NCBI GenBank assembly: GCA_000437595.1
Contig: FR899877.1
Location: 25,029-64,691, forward strand
Direction: 5' to 3'
From: Faecalibacterium sp. CAG:74
Lineage (GTDB): Bacteria > Bacillota > Clostridia > Christensenellales > Aristaeellaceae
DNA: 39,663 bases
Below, in pieces: positions 16,548 through 24,791 of the stretch. The notes beneath the pieces were generated by a model. That model was not told the DNA's origin and made no database searches. It saw only the letters and a program-made list of their open reading frames with translations. Each line of letters opens with the position of its first letter. The first letter of the stretch is position 1. Both the position numbers and the translations under genes were made by a program.

Positions 16548-16994
16548 ATGAGAACACATTCTCCCAATGAAACACGCGAACTGGCGAAAAGGCTGGCGAA
16601 AGAGCTTCGGAGGGGGGATGTGCTTCTTTTGTGGGGCGATTTGGGCGCGGGCAAGAGCGAGTTCACGCGCGGACTGGCGCAGGGGCTTGGCGTGACGGCG
16701 ACCGTCACCAGCCCGTCGTTCACCATCCTCAACGTCTACGACGACGGGCGGATTCCCCTGTACCACTTCGACTGGTATCGGCTGAACAGCGTCGAGGAAC
16801 TGTACGAAATGGGCATGGAAGAATTTCTCGGAGGCGACGGCGTGGCGGTGGTTGAGTGGCCCAGCCAGTGCCCCGAAGCCATTCCGGAAACGCACCTTGC
16901 CATCCGCCTGACCCCGGTGGACGAAACGACACGCGATGTGACCATTACTCCGATGGGCGGATTCCGTGAAATATCCTTGGAGGAAGAACAATGA
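16548..16994 (+). CDS. tsaE: tRNA t6A synthesis ATPase TsaE
   Basis: P-loop ATPase that, with TsaB and TsaD, drives formation of N6-threonylcarbamoyladenosine at A37 of ANN-decoding tRNAs. The 148-residue protein has Walker A GDLGAGKSE (30-38), the family motif TSPSFTI, HFDWYRL, and VVEWP. ATG 16548 follows AGGAAGGA; an upstream in-frame extension would run into the hairpin cluster and is rejected. It overlaps tsaB by four bases (ATGA), so translation is coupled. tsaE-tsaB-rimI is a well-known gene order in Firmicutes; tsaD is not in the window. Confidence 0.95.
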   Translation: MRTHSPNETRELAKRLAKELRRGDVLLLWGDLGAGKSEFTRGLAQGLGVTATVTSPSFTILNVYDDGRIPLYHFDWYRLNSVEELYEMGMEEFLGGDGVAVVEWPSQCPEAIPETHLAIRLTPVDETTRDVTITPMGGFREISLEEEQ

Positions 16995-17692
16995 AGCTGC
17001 TTGCTGTGGATACATCCGGGCCGGTGTGCGGCGTGGCGATTTTGACGGAGGATGGCATTCGCCATGAGTGCGCCGTCATGAACCACAAGACGCATTCGGT
17101 CAACCTGCTGCCCATGATTGACAACGCCTTCCAGTCCACGGGGCTGACGATTCAGGACATGGATCGCTTGGCTGTCGTGGTCGGGCCGGGGTCGTTCACG
17201 GGCGTCCGGCTCGGCGTGAGCACGGTGAAGGGGCTGGCGCACGGCGCGGGGAAGCCCTGCGTCGCGGTCAACGCGCTGGAAGCAATGGCGGCGGGCATCA
17301 GCGGATTCAGCGGTGTCGTCTGCCCGATTCAGGATGCGCGCGCTGGGCAGGTGTACGGCGCAGCGTTCTCCGCAGGAGAAAATCGCCCGAATCGGCTGAT
17401 GGCTGACACGCCGATGAAGGTTGAGGACTATGTGGCGGAAATCAGCCGATTCGGCGACCGCTTCCTATTCCTCGGCGACGGTATGTCTGTGCATCGGCAG
17501 AAGCTGCAAACCCTGCTGGGGGATGCTGCCACGTTCGCGCAGCCGCATCAGGCGTTCCTGCGCCCGGCGTCGGTGGCGTACCTTGCGTCGCTGGAGACGG
17601 AAACGGTTGATTACCTGACGCTCATGCCGCTCTACCTTCGCGCCCCGAACGCCGCGCTCAACAAGAAGCTGACGGAGGGTCTCCATGCCTGA
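16991..17692 (+). CDS. tsaB: tRNA t6A synthesis protein TsaB
   Basis: Pseudo-enzyme of the ASKHA fold that scaffolds TsaD in t6A formation. The 233-residue protein begins MKLLAVDTSGPVCGVAI and has the diagnostic VVVGPGSFTGVRLGVSTVKGLA stretch at about 62-83. It starts within the last codons of tsaE and overlaps rimI by eight bases at its end. All three genes form one tightly packed unit with no internal signals. Confidence 0.95.
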   Translation: MKLLAVDTSGPVCGVAILTEDGIRHECAVMNHKTHSVNLLPMIDNAFQSTGLTIQDMDRLAVVVGPGSFTGVRLGVSTVKGLAHGAGKPCVAVNALEAMAAGISGFSGVVCPIQDARAGQVYGAAFSAGENRPNRLMADTPMKVEDYVAEISRFGDRFLFLGDGMSVHRQKLQTLLGDAATFAQPHQAFLRPASVAYLASLETETVDYLTLMPLYLRAPNAALNKKLTEGLHA

Positions 17693-18179
17693 AATCACGA
17701 TTCGTCGGATGACGATGGACGACGTGGACGGCGTGTATGCCGTGGAAATCGGCACGTTTGTCGATGCGTGGAGCCGCGACGCGTTCGTCAGCGACATGAA
17801 GAATCCTGTTGCACGCTACCTCGTGGCGGAGCAGGACGGGAAAATCATCGGCTATGCGGGTGCGTGGGTCATCCTCGATGAGAGCCACATCACCAACATC
17901 GCTGTGCTGAAGGAACACCGCGGGCAAGGGACGGGCAAGCGCCTGACGCACGGGCTTCTGCAATACCTCTCCAACCTCGGCGCGGCATACGCGACGCTGG
18001 AAGTTCGCCGCAGCAATGAAATCGCGCAGAACCTCTATAAGTCGCTCGGTTTTGTGCAGCTTGGCGTTCGCAAACGCTACTATGCCGACAATGGCGAAGA
18101 CGCGCTCATCATGGTCTGCGACCACATGCCGGCGGCTGACCCAGATTTCACGGAAGCCGAAACGGTATTTGAAGAATAA
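17685..18179 (+). CDS. rimI: Ribosomal protein S18-alanine N-acetyltransferase (RimI)
   Basis: GNAT-family acetyltransferase of 164 residues. The acetyl-CoA binding motif A is visible as IAVLKEHRGQGTGKRLTHGLL, and LEVRRSNEIAQNLYKSLGF is typical of RimI, which acetylates the N-terminal alanine of ribosomal protein S18. The ending RKRYYADNGEDALIM also fits. The location right after tsaB supports RimI over other GNAT enzymes. A terminator follows within seven bases. Confidence 0.92.
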   Translation: MPEITIRRMTMDDVDGVYAVEIGTFVDAWSRDAFVSDMKNPVARYLVAEQDGKIIGYAGAWVILDESHITNIAVLKEHRGQGTGKRLTHGLLQYLSNLGAAYATLEVRRSNEIAQNLYKSLGFVQLGVRKRYYADNGEDALIMVCDHMPAADPDFTEAETVFEE

Positions 18180-18185
18180 GCAATG

Positions 18186-18213
18186 GCGCTCGTCACATGA
18201 CGGGCGCTTTTTT
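18186..18213 (+). terminator. Terminator of tsaE-tsaB-rimI
   Basis: GCGCTCGTCA (18186-18195) pairs with TGACGGGCGC (18198-18207) with one T-G pair and a very short loop, followed by six T. It sits only 14 bases ahead of the next start codon. Confidence 0.85.
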
Positions 18214-18227
18214 GAAAGGAGCAGCCT

Positions 18228-19218
18228 ATGGCGACGATTCTGGTGACGCACGGCATCCCGGCAGAGGGATTTTCGCTGCTTTCGGGAGAGAAAATTGTGA
18301 TTCCGAAGCCGCTCATGCAGTTCTCGACGGACGAACTTGCGGCGCTGATTCCGGCGGCGGATGCGGTCGTTGCGTGCGGCGCGTTGCCGGGTGAAATCAT
18401 CCGCAAAGGGACGAAACTGCGCATTATCGCGGGCTATGGCGCGGGCTATGACGGCGTGGACGTGCGCGCGGCGGCGGAATGCGGTATACCGGTCACGAAC
18501 CTGCCCGACACCGTGACGGACAGCACGGCGGAGCTCGCCATCGGGCTGATGCTTGCAGTTTCGCGCAGAATTGGGGAAAACAGCCTCCGCGCGCGAGAGG
18601 AAGCGCCGGAAAACCTGTTCGGCATGGGCAAAAACATGGGGCGCAGTCTGCGCGGACAGACGCTGGGTCTCCTCGGCTGTGGGCGCATCGGCAAGCGGAC
18701 GGCGGAAATCGCGGCGGCGCTCGGAATGCGCTGCATCGGGTACAGCCGGCACGGGGTGAATCATCCGCAGGGGGAAAGCGTGACCGTACAGCCGGCACGG
18801 GGTGAATCATCCGCAGGTGGAAAGCGTGACCCTGCCGGAGCTGCTGGCGCAGTCTGACGTGCTGTCCCTGCACTGCCCGCTGACGCAGGAGACGCGCCGG
18901 CTGCTTGACCGTTCTGCGCTGGCGCGAATGAAGCAGGGGAGCATCCTCATCAACACGGCGCGCGGGGCGATTGTGGACTGTGACGCACTGGCGGATGCGC
19001 TGGAATCGGGTCATCTGCGCGGCGCAGGGCTGGACGTGTACCCGGATGAGCCGCACATTCCGCCGAGGCTGATCGCGCTGCCGCAGGTTGTCCTGACCCC
19101 GCACATCGGCACAAACACGCAGGAGACAAGGCAGCGGATGGCGGAGGGGTGCGCACGGCAAATTGCGGATGCACTGGCGGGAAAACGACCGGCGCATGTG
19201 GTGAATGGGGTAGAATAA
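18228..19218 (+). pseudogene. D-2-hydroxyacid dehydrogenase (3-phosphoglycerate dehydrogenase-like), frameshifted
   Basis: Two frames cover one enzyme. The first (18228-18857) gives the N-terminal catalytic part and the start of the NAD-binding fold (GQTLGLLGCGRIGKRTAEIA), ending off-frame. The second, entered by 18802-19218, gives the rest: LPELLAQSDVLSLHCPLT, NTARGAIVDCDALADAL with the substrate Arg, GLDVYPDEP with the Glu, and PHIGTNTQETR with the catalytic His. The break is a 46-bp tandem duplication at 18740-18831. Removing one unit joins the frames as GYSRHGVNHPQVESVTLPEL, a normal protein of about 315 residues. All catalytic residues are intact, so the lesion is recent or reversible. 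The family reduces 2-oxoacids with NAD; PHGDH, glyoxylate reductase or D-lactate dehydrogenase are all possible. ATG 18228 follows AAAGGAG. Confidence 0.85.
18740..18831 (+). repeat. 46-bp tandem duplication causing the frameshift
   Basis: Units 18740-18785 and 18786-18831 begin GTACAGCCGGCACGGGGTG and end AAAGCGTGACC, and differ only at one base (CAGGGGG against CAGGTGG). Because 46 is not a multiple of three, the second copy shifts the frame. Confidence 0.95.
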
Positions 19219-19230
19219 TGCCAAAATTAA

Positions 19231-19270
19231 AACAGCAGCAGGGGCGACAAGCATCCCTGCTGCTGTTTTT
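19231..19270. terminator. Terminator between the dehydrogenase and oppF
   Basis: AACAGCAGCAGGG (19231-19243) pairs with CCCTGCTGCTGTT (19255-19267), followed by T at 19268-19270 (a five-T run in all). A-rich sequence on the left side may let it work in the other direction for the opp operon. Confidence 0.85.
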
Positions 19271-19305
19271 GTAAAGTCAAGATGGCGTGTTCAGGCGATA
19301 GCACG

Positions 19306-20226
19306 TTATTTCGTCCACGCGTCAAACTCTTCATCTGTCGCAAGCACGGTGTGTGTGCCGCCAGCGGAATGTTCCGTTCCTTTGGCGTAATCAATGCCAC
19401 TGGTGGCGTAGTTGTAGGTTAGGGCGACGCGATGCTTTTCCACCACGGGATTGGGGTGGGGGATGGCGGACAGCAGACTCTTGGTGTACGGATGAACCGG
19501 GTGGGAGAAAATCTCCTCCTTCGTACCGGATTCCACCATGTAGCCCAAATGCAGCACGCCGATGCGGTCGGATATGTACTTCACCATGCTCAAATCATGT
19601 GCGATAAACAAGTAGGCGCACTGCGTTTCCGCCTGAATATCCTTCATCAGGTTGACCACCTGCGCCTGAATCGACACATCCAGCGCGGAAATGCACTCGT
19701 CGGCGATAATCAGCTTGGGGTTCATAATCAGGGCGCGGGCAATGCCGACGCGCTGCCGCATACCGCCGGAAAGCTGGTGCGGATAGCGGGCAGCGTGCTC
19801 CGGCGAAAGTCCGACTTTCTTGAGCATTTCGCTGATTTTCTCCTCGCGCTCCTGCCGATTGGCGAAGCGGTGGTGGATGTCCATGCCTTCGCTGATGATG
19901 TCGCCGACCTTCTTGCGCGGATTCAGGCTCGCCATCGGGTCTTGGAAAATCATCTGCATGTCCGAGCGAAGCATACTGCGCGTGTTGCGGTCAAGTGCGC
20001 CGGAAATCACCTTGCCGTTGAAGGTGATGCGACCGTCCGTCGGGTTATACAGGCGGATGATGCTGCGCCCGATGGTCGTCTTGCCGGAGCCGGATTCGCC
20101 GACCAGCCCGTAGGTTTCGCCCGGATAGATGTTGAAGGACACGCCGTTGACGGCTTTGACCGTATAGGTGCGGGAGACAGGGAAGTACTGAACAAGATTT
20201 TCTACTTTCAATAGCGGCTCGCTCAT
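19306..20226 (-). CDS. oppF: Oligopeptide ABC transporter ATP-binding protein OppF
   Basis: One of the two nucleotide-binding subunits of a dipeptide/oligopeptide importer. The 306-residue protein has Walker A GESGSGKTT, Q-loop region MIFQDPMASLNPRKKVGD, signature [15 protein letters not shown], Walker B LIIADECISALD and the H-loop histidine in FIAHDLSMV. The C-terminal Opp/Dpp tail HPYTKSLLSAIPHPNP is also present. It overlaps the upstream gene by four bases and is the last gene of the operon, ending before the shared terminator. Confidence 0.95.
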   Translation of the reverse strand: MSEPLLKVENLVQYFPVSRTYTVKAVNGVSFNIYPGETYGLVGESGSGKTTIGRSIIRLYNPTDGRITFNGKVISGALDRNTRSMLRSDMQMIFQDPMASLNPRKKVGDIISEGMDIHHRFANRQEREEKISEMLKKVGLSPEHAARYPHQLSGGMRQRVGIARALIMNPKLIIADECISALDVSIQAQVVNLMKDIQAETQCAYLFIAHDLSMVKYISDRIGVLHLGYMVESGTKEEIFSHPVHPYTKSLLSAIPHPNPVVEKHRVALTYNYATSGIDYAKGTEHSAGGTHTVLATDEEFDAWTK

Positions 20227-21632
20227 AGATACTTGGCAGCCTCCTTCTTCGCCCGTTCAAGGCGCTCCTTCAATTCCTTCGGCATCTCAAAGGCGGGTGC
20301 ATCCGGGTGGAGCAGCCACGTGGCGGCGTAATGGGTTTCGGAAACTTTGAACAGCGGCGGTTCTGCCTTCTTGTCGATGACCATGGCGAAGCGGTTGCGC
20401 GCGGCAAAGGCATCGCCGACCGGTTCATGCAGGAGGTTGGGCGGACTGCCCGGAATGGAGTACAAGCGGTCATCAGCCGTCTCCAAATCCGGCATGGCGG
20501 ACAAAAGACCCCATGTGTAGGGATGGCATGGCTCGTAGAAGATTTCCTCCACATTGCCCACTTCGACGATTTTCCCGGCGTACATCACATTCACATAATC
20601 CGCCACCTTCGCGACGACGCCAAGGTCATGCGTGATGTAAATGACGGACAGGTGCATTTTCTGTTGAATCTGTTTGATGAGGTCGAGAATTTTGCTCTGG
20701 ATTGTCACGTCCAGTGCGGTGGTGGGTTCGTCGCAGATAAGAATGTCTGGTTCGGCGGAGAGCGCAATGGCGATAACGACGCGCTGCCGCATACCGCCGG
20801 AAAGCTGGTGCGGATAGTTGCGGAAGCGCTTTTCAGCATCGGTGATACCCACCAGTTCCAGCAGCTGCAGGGCTTTCGTGCGCGCCTCGTCCTTCGGCAT
20901 GTGCTTGTGCAGCAGCATGCCCTCCATAATCTGCTTGCCGATGGTCATCGTGGGGTCAAGGCTCGTCATCGGGTCTTGGAATACCATCGCGAGGCGCTGA
21001 CCGTTGTATTCCGTGCGCAGCTGCTTTTTGCTCAATTTCAGCAAATCAACGGTTTTGTCCTGCCCGTGCCCGTCATCGTATGTATACAGGATTTCGCCGC
21101 TGTGGATGGTGGCGTTGCTGTCCAGCAAGCCGACGGCGGCTTTCATCGTTACGGATTTTCCCGAGCCGGATTCGCCCACGATGGCGACGGTTTCGCCCTT
21201 TTGCAAATTCAGATTGATGCCGCGGATGGCATGTACTACGCCGGCGTTCGTGCGGAAGGAAAACGTTTTATCGGCATAAATGTCGTCGTAAGCTTCGCCC
21301 GTCACCATCTCGTGGATGGCAGGTACACGCGGACTGATGCCGACGGCGGCCTTCTTGCGTCCCTTGGCATTGAGCGCCGTGACGATTTCGTCATACGCAT
21401 ATCCGCTGAAAAGCGGCGCGACGAACGCCAGAAAAATCATCAGCAGTACCAGAATCAGCCCAATCATGGCGCGCTTGTTGCGGACAAAGTGCGTTGCGAC
21501 ACCCTTCCAGTAGCCTTGGGAAGCATAGTTGGTGTCGGTCGCAATGTCTGCCTGCTCCAACTGCGCAAAGTCCCCGGCGACCGGGACGTATTCCGCTGCC
21601 TGCACCGGCGGGCAGGTTTCTAACTGTTTCAT
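20223..21632 (-). CDS. oppD: OppC N-terminus fused to OppD ATPase
   Basis: The 469-residue frame is chimeric. Residues 1 to about 122 look like the start of the permease OppC: a cytoplasmic tail, [20 protein letters not shown], one membrane helix at about 56-75 and the first extracellular loop ([14 protein letters not shown]). From about 123 ([19 protein letters not shown]) it is OppD, with Walker A GESGSGKS (153-160), signature [15 protein letters not shown], Walker [20 protein letters not shown] and the C-terminal [14 protein letters not shown]/peptide-transporter tail. The whole permease core of OppC, with its remaining helices and EAA loop, is missing, as are the first residues of OppD. 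An in-frame deletion near base 21266 explains this. Without another OppC the importer lacks half its channel. It overlaps oppB and oppF by four bases each. Confidence 0.88.
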   Translation of the reverse strand: MKQLETCPPVQAAEYVPVAGDFAQLEQADIATDTNYASQGYWKGVATHFVRNKRAMIGLILVLLMIFLAFVAPLFSGYAYDEIVTALNAKGRKKAAVGISPRVPAIHEMVTGEAYDDIYADKTFSFRTNAGVVHAIRGINLNLQKGETVAIVGESGSGKSVTMKAAVGLLDSNATIHSGEILYTYDDGHGQDKTVDLLKLSKKQLRTEYNGQRLAMVFQDPMTSLDPTMTIGKQIMEGMLLHKHMPKDEARTKALQLLELVGITDAEKRFRNYPHQLSGGMRQRVVIAIALSAEPDILICDEPTTALDVTIQSKILDLIKQIQQKMHLSVIYITHDLGVVAKVADYVNVMYAGKIVEVGNVEEIFYEPCHPYTWGLLSAMPDLETADDRLYSIPGSPPNLLHEPVGDAFAARNRFAMVIDKKAEPPLFKVSETHYAATWLLHPDAPAFEMPKELKERLERAKKEAAKYL

Positions 21633-22579
21633 TCGTTTGCACCTCCCTTGGCCGATACGCGAATCCGGGGATCCAGCGCGCCGTAGAGAATGTCTACCAC
21701 CAGCATGATGCCAATGTAGAGCGACGAATACAGAATCCCCAGCGCAAGCACATAGTTGTAGTCAACGCCCTCGCCGGCAATGGCATCCACCATCAGCTTG
21801 CCGATGCCGTTGATGCCGTAGATTTTCTCTACGACCAGCGCGCCGGTCAGCAAATCAACCACCAGCGGCGCCAGCACGGTGACGATGGGAATCAGCGCAT
21901 TGCGCAGCACATGCCGCCGCACCAGCCGTCCGCCGTACAGCCCCTTGGATTCTGCCAGGCGAACGTAGTCACTGTCAATCACTTCCACCATTTCGTTGCG
22001 CGTGAAGCGCGCAATGGTGGACATGGTAAACAAACTCATTGACACCACGGGAATGACGGAAGAACGCAGAAAATTCGTGCTGTCAAAGAAATAGGGGAGC
22101 AGGGGAATCTGATAGGCGAAGTTGTATTGCAGGAAGATTAGAAACACATAGGAGGGAACGCAGACGCCCAGAATCGAAAAGACAGTGCAGAAGTGATCCA
22201 GAAAGCGTCCACGATGCAGCGCCGCGCAGATGCCCAGCAGCAGCCCGACCAGCGTGCCCAGCAGCACCGACAATCCACCGATGCGGAAAGAGTTGGAGAC
22301 GCACGTCGCCAGCACCGTCTTAATCGGCGCGCCGTTGTACAGCGAAGTGCCTTTGCCGAAATCACCTTGCAGCAGCTTCGTCAAATAATTCCAGAACTGC
22401 GTTAGAATGGGGTCATCCAACCCTAATTCCGCGCGCTTGTTGGCAATCTGCTGTGCGTTCATGCGCTCTGAAGGAAATGGATTGCCGGGCATGATGCGGA
22501 CGAGCAGGAAAAGCAGAAAGACGATAATCAGCAGCGTCAGCAGCGCCATGCCGATTCGCTTGAGCACGTATTTTGTCAT
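21629..22579 (-). CDS. oppB: Oligopeptide ABC transporter permease OppB
   Basis: Membrane subunit of the peptide importer, 316 residues. The N-terminal MTKYVLKRIGMALLTLLIIVFLLFLLVRIMPGNPF pattern is standard for OppB/DppB. The EAA loop that contacts the ATPases is visible as SDYVRLAESKGLYGGRLVRRHVLRNALIPIV. Six hydrophobic segments are present. It is the first gene of the operon. No binding-protein gene is next to it; an oppA-like gene lies 14 kb away at 36193. Confidence 0.94.
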   Translation of the reverse strand: MTKYVLKRIGMALLTLLIIVFLLFLLVRIMPGNPFPSERMNAQQIANKRAELGLDDPILTQFWNYLTKLLQGDFGKGTSLYNGAPIKTVLATCVSNSFRIGGLSVLLGTLVGLLLGICAALHRGRFLDHFCTVFSILGVCVPSYVFLIFLQYNFAYQIPLLPYFFDSTNFLRSSVIPVVSMSLFTMSTIARFTRNEMVEVIDSDYVRLAESKGLYGGRLVRRHVLRNALIPIVTVLAPLVVDLLTGALVVEKIYGINGIGKLMVDAIAGEGVDYNYVLALGILYSSLYIGIMLVVDILYGALDPRIRVSAKGGANE

Positions 22580-22619
22580 AACAATCCGTCATCCCTTTTC
22601 AAATGTTCCAGATGCAAGA

Positions 22620-22654
22620 GGCAGAGCGGCCTGCCTGAGGAGAACCGCTCTGCC
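22620..22654 (-). promoter_or_regulatory. Stem-loop in the oppB leader
   Basis: GGCAGAGCGG (22620-22629) pairs with CCGCTCTGCC (22645-22654), a perfect 10-bp stem with a 15-base loop, 41 bases upstream of oppB on its strand. No T tract follows it in either direction, and no T-box or known riboswitch motif is present. Function unknown. Confidence 0.4.
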
Positions 22655-22698
22655 TGAAGATTGGTCCGAGCCCCGTCTACCGCTCCATTTCTTATTAT

Positions 22699-22770
22699 GG
22701 TGCCATAGCCAAGTGGTAAGGCAAAGGTCTGCAAAACCTTCATTCTCCAGTTCAAATCTGGATGGCACCT
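22699..22770 (+). tRNA. tRNA-Cys (GCA)
   Basis: Complete cloverleaf of 72 bases without an encoded CCA. The acceptor GGTGCCA/TGGCACC has discriminator T, as usual for Cys. The D arm is GCC-AAGTGGTAA-GGC, the anticodon stem AAGGT/ACCTT has loop CTGCAAA and anticodon GCA, and the T arm is TCCAG-TTCAAAT-CTGGA. A terminator follows at 22774. Confidence 0.97.
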
Positions 22771-22773
22771 CGC

Positions 22774-22804
22774 AAAGAGCTGATTGAAAAATCGGCTCTT
22801 TTTC
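22774..22804 (+). terminator. Terminator of tRNA-Cys
   Basis: AAGAGCTGATT pairs with AATCGGCTCTT around a GAAA loop and is followed by TTTTT. Confidence 0.9.
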
Positions 22805-22859
22805 TTATGTCCGAAACGAATCGACGAATGCCGCAAGAGACATTCGCCGATTCGGGGCT

Positions 22860-23774
22860 TTACCGCGCAAGAGAAAGGAGCCATTCGACCTGCTTCTGCA
22901 GCCCTGCGCGCAGGGGGGTGCCGGGCAAAGCAATCCCCGTGCGGCGCAGCTTTTCCAGCGAATACGCGCGATGGCACAAATGCCCGCTGAATTGGGGATG
23001 CGCTTCCAGATAGCCGGCTAACGGAATTTCTTCAATACTCACCGGAACGTTCAAAATTTCTCCGAGCAAAAGGTAATAGGCAGCATTGGAAACAATATCC
23101 GGTCCGCCGATGCAGAAAATCTCGTTGAAGGATGTGGAGACGGGGATGCTTTCCAGCAGGACGCGGCACAGGTCATCCACATAAATGGGGTGAATCAGGA
23201 ATTTGCCGCCGCCAACAAGCCGCAGCGGTTCGCCGCGCTTCATACGGGCGATCAGATCCGGCTGCCGGGAATGCTCCGGGAAACAGCCGACCTGTGAACC
23301 CGCGCCGAAAATATGCCCCGGACGAAAAATTGTCCACGCGAAAGGTGATTCCGAATGCGCCGCTGCGTCCAGAAAAACCTCCTCCATCTGCCGCTTGCTG
23401 CTCCCGTAGCCGCCGTCGTGCAGATAAACGCCGATTTCGTCCTGCGGAACGCGCTTGTAGGCGGGGTGGTACACGGAATCGGTGGAAATCACCAGCAGGC
23501 GATTCGTGAAGGCGGGCAGTACCGACAAATCGACCGATGCGGAGGGCGCGTCGCGGCAGATGCAGTCCAGCGCGGCGTCCCATTGCAGCTGCGCGCTGGC
23601 GAGCGCGGCGCGAAGGGCAGCCGGGTCGTGCGCGTCGCACGTCAGCGCGTGAACGCCTTCGGGAATTGGGCGATTGCCGCGTGTAACGCACCAGACCTCG
23701 TGCCCCTGCGCTGTCGCTATCTGCGCCAGCCGTCCGCTGACGAACCCGCTGCCGCCTAAAATCAACAACTTCAT
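22860..23774 (-). CDS. NAD-dependent epimerase/dehydratase-like protein
   Basis: Extended short-chain dehydrogenase/reductase of 304 residues. The N-terminal Rossmann fold has a nucleotide-binding loop GGSGFVSGRLA (8-18). The catalytic YxxxK appears as YGSSK near 148-152, with the preceding STDSVY. The substrate side has FRPGHIFG and HPIYVDDLCRVL, typical of the atypical SDR subgroup that includes UDP-sugar epimerase-like and RNA-binding CSP41-like proteins. The exact substrate cannot be named. The start follows AGGAGG closely. It is a single gene, convergent with tRNA-Cys and divergent from the ECF gene. Confidence 0.88.
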   Translation of the reverse strand: MKLLILGGSGFVSGRLAQIATAQGHEVWCVTRGNRPIPEGVHALTCDAHDPAALRAALASAQLQWDAALDCICRDAPSASVDLSVLPAFTNRLLVISTDSVYHPAYKRVPQDEIGVYLHDGGYGSSKRQMEEVFLDAAAHSESPFAWTIFRPGHIFGAGSQVGCFPEHSRQPDLIARMKRGEPLRLVGGGKFLIHPIYVDDLCRVLLESIPVSTSFNEIFCIGGPDIVSNAAYYLLLGEILNVPVSIEEIPLAGYLEAHPQFSGHLCHRAYSLEKLRRTGIALPGTPLRAGLQKQVEWLLSLAR

Positions 23775-23828
23775 GTTCCTTGCCTCCTGACGGAAAAGCA
23801 GCGCGGCTTCTCCTGCGAATTTGTCTGT

Positions 23829-23857
23829 ATCATACCAGAATCCGGCGGAAAAAGCAA
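23829..23857 (-). promoter_or_regulatory. Promoter of the epimerase-like gene
   Basis: On the minus strand TTGCTT (23857-23852), 17-base spacer, TATGAT (23834-23829), with TGG directly before the -10, which makes an extended -10. About 55 bases upstream of the start codon. Confidence 0.6.
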
Positions 23858-23949
23858 TCCGGAGCGTATGGAGAAGGAAACCTGCGCAGGGTGAACTGCT
23901 TTCATATAAATAGCTTGCGATAATGCGCTGTTCAAATACTGTTTCAACC

Positions 23950-23978
23950 TTTACAAGCGGCGTTTTTTTCGGTATAAT
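23950..23978 (+). promoter_or_regulatory. SigmaA-type promoter of the ECF S-component gene
   Basis: TTTACA (23950-23955), 17-base spacer, perfect TATAAT (23973-23978). Transcription should start near 23985, which leaves a leader of about 105 bases. Confidence 0.8.
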
Positions 23979-23986
23979 GAGAGCAT

Positions 23987-24043
23987 CCGCGCCAATGATG
24001 CCGCTGAGAGCGAAAGTATCAGACGAAAATGCAGCTGGTGCGG
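23987..24043 (+). promoter_or_regulatory. Possible structured leader of the ECF S-component gene
   Basis: CCGCGCC (from 23987) can pair with GGTGCGG (to 24043), closing a domain of about 57 bases that includes GCTGAGAG, GTATCAGAC and AAATGCAGC. These fragments recall the THI box, but the CCTGATCTGG core is absent, so it does not qualify as a TPP riboswitch. S-component genes are often riboswitch-controlled, which is why this is noted. Confidence 0.3.
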
Positions 24044-24091
24044 AAATAATTATCGTAGGGTACTCGAAAAGAGACTCGAACGGAGGAAAAA

Positions 24092-24679
24092 ATGAATACT
24101 CGCAATGGCAATCTGGTCAATCTCGTGACGCTGGCGCTGCTGATGGCGCTGATTTTCCTGATGGGACAGACACCGCTGGGGCTGATTCCGCTGGGATTTT
24201 GCAACGTGACGCTGCTGGTGATTCCGGTCGCGGTCGGGACGCTGTTCATGGGGCTGAAATACGGCGTGCTGCTGGGCTTGACCTTCGGTGCAACAAGCTT
24301 TGTGTCGGCGCTGCTTCGTCCATCTACGCTGGTCGGCACGCTGATGGGGGCGTCGCTGCCGATGGTGATTGTGATGACCTTCCTGCCGCGTTTGATGGTG
24401 CCGGTGGTGATTCACTTCGTCCACAAGGCAATGGCGCATAAGCTGGAAAAGACGGGTCTGGCGGTTGCGGCGGCCTGCGGCAGCCTGACGAACACAATTT
24501 TGTATCTTGGCTTGATGCTGATTTTCTACATGATCTGCGGCATTGACAATACGGCGGTGCTGACGGCGATTGGCGCAACCGCGGGCGGCGCTGGCCCGCT
24601 GGAAGCCGTTGCTGCGGCGCTGATTACACCCCCGATTGTGCTGGCGCTGCGCAAGGCAATGCACAAGAAGACGGCGTAA
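24092..24679 (+). CDS. ECF transporter S component, possibly for pantothenate
   Basis: Membrane protein of 195 residues with about six hydrophobic segments, typical of ECF S components. The central FCNVTLLVIPVAVGTLFMGLKYGVLLGLTFGATSFVSAL is the family pattern of S subunits with a conserved HIP/VIP and GxxFG motif, seen in PanT-like proteins. The next gene is coaX, the pantothenate kinase, so pantothenate is the most likely substrate; this is inference from context. ATG 24092 follows GGAGG. The shared ECF energy module is not in the window. Confidence 0.8.
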   Translation: MNTRNGNLVNLVTLALLMALIFLMGQTPLGLIPLGFCNVTLLVIPVAVGTLFMGLKYGVLLGLTFGATSFVSALLRPSTLVGTLMGASLPMVIVMTFLPRLMVPVVIHFVHKAMAHKLEKTGLAVAAACGSLTNTILYLGLMLIFYMICGIDNTAVLTAIGATAGGAGPLEAVAAALITPPIVLALRKAMHKKTA

Positions 24680-24708
24680 CAAGGGGAGCTTTGCCCCCTC
24701 GCGCGATT
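24680..24708. repeat. Short hairpin repeat related to the cluster at 16449
   Basis: AAGGGGAGC and GCCCCCT form an imperfect hairpin right after the S-component stop. Read on the minus strand, CTCAATCGCG followed by a G-rich arm and CCCCTTG resembles 16431-16467, which also has CTCAATCGCG ahead of its first hairpin. Confidence 0.45.
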
Positions 24709-24741
24709 GAGCTGGTCTGTACGGCAAGTGAACGATTCCCG

Positions 24742-24767
24742 CTGATGGCTGAAACGTCGGCCATCAG
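24742..24767 (+). promoter_or_regulatory. Stem-loop upstream of coaX
   Basis: CTGATGGCTGA pairs with TCGGCCATCAG (one T-G pair) around AACG, an 11-bp stem ending ten bases before AAGGAGG of coaX. It lacks a T tract, so it is more likely a processing or translation element than a terminator. Confidence 0.5.
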
Positions 24768-24791
24768 CGATTCTATAAGGAGGTATGGAGG

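Noticed and set aside
22620..22654. T-box or intrinsic attenuator in the oppB leader
   Set aside because: There is a perfect stem, but no T tract and no AGGGTGGNACCGCG block.
23987..24060. TPP riboswitch (THI box) before the ECF gene
   Set aside because: GCTGAGA and AATGCAGC are present, but the CCTGATCTGG block and the matching P4/P5 stems are absent.
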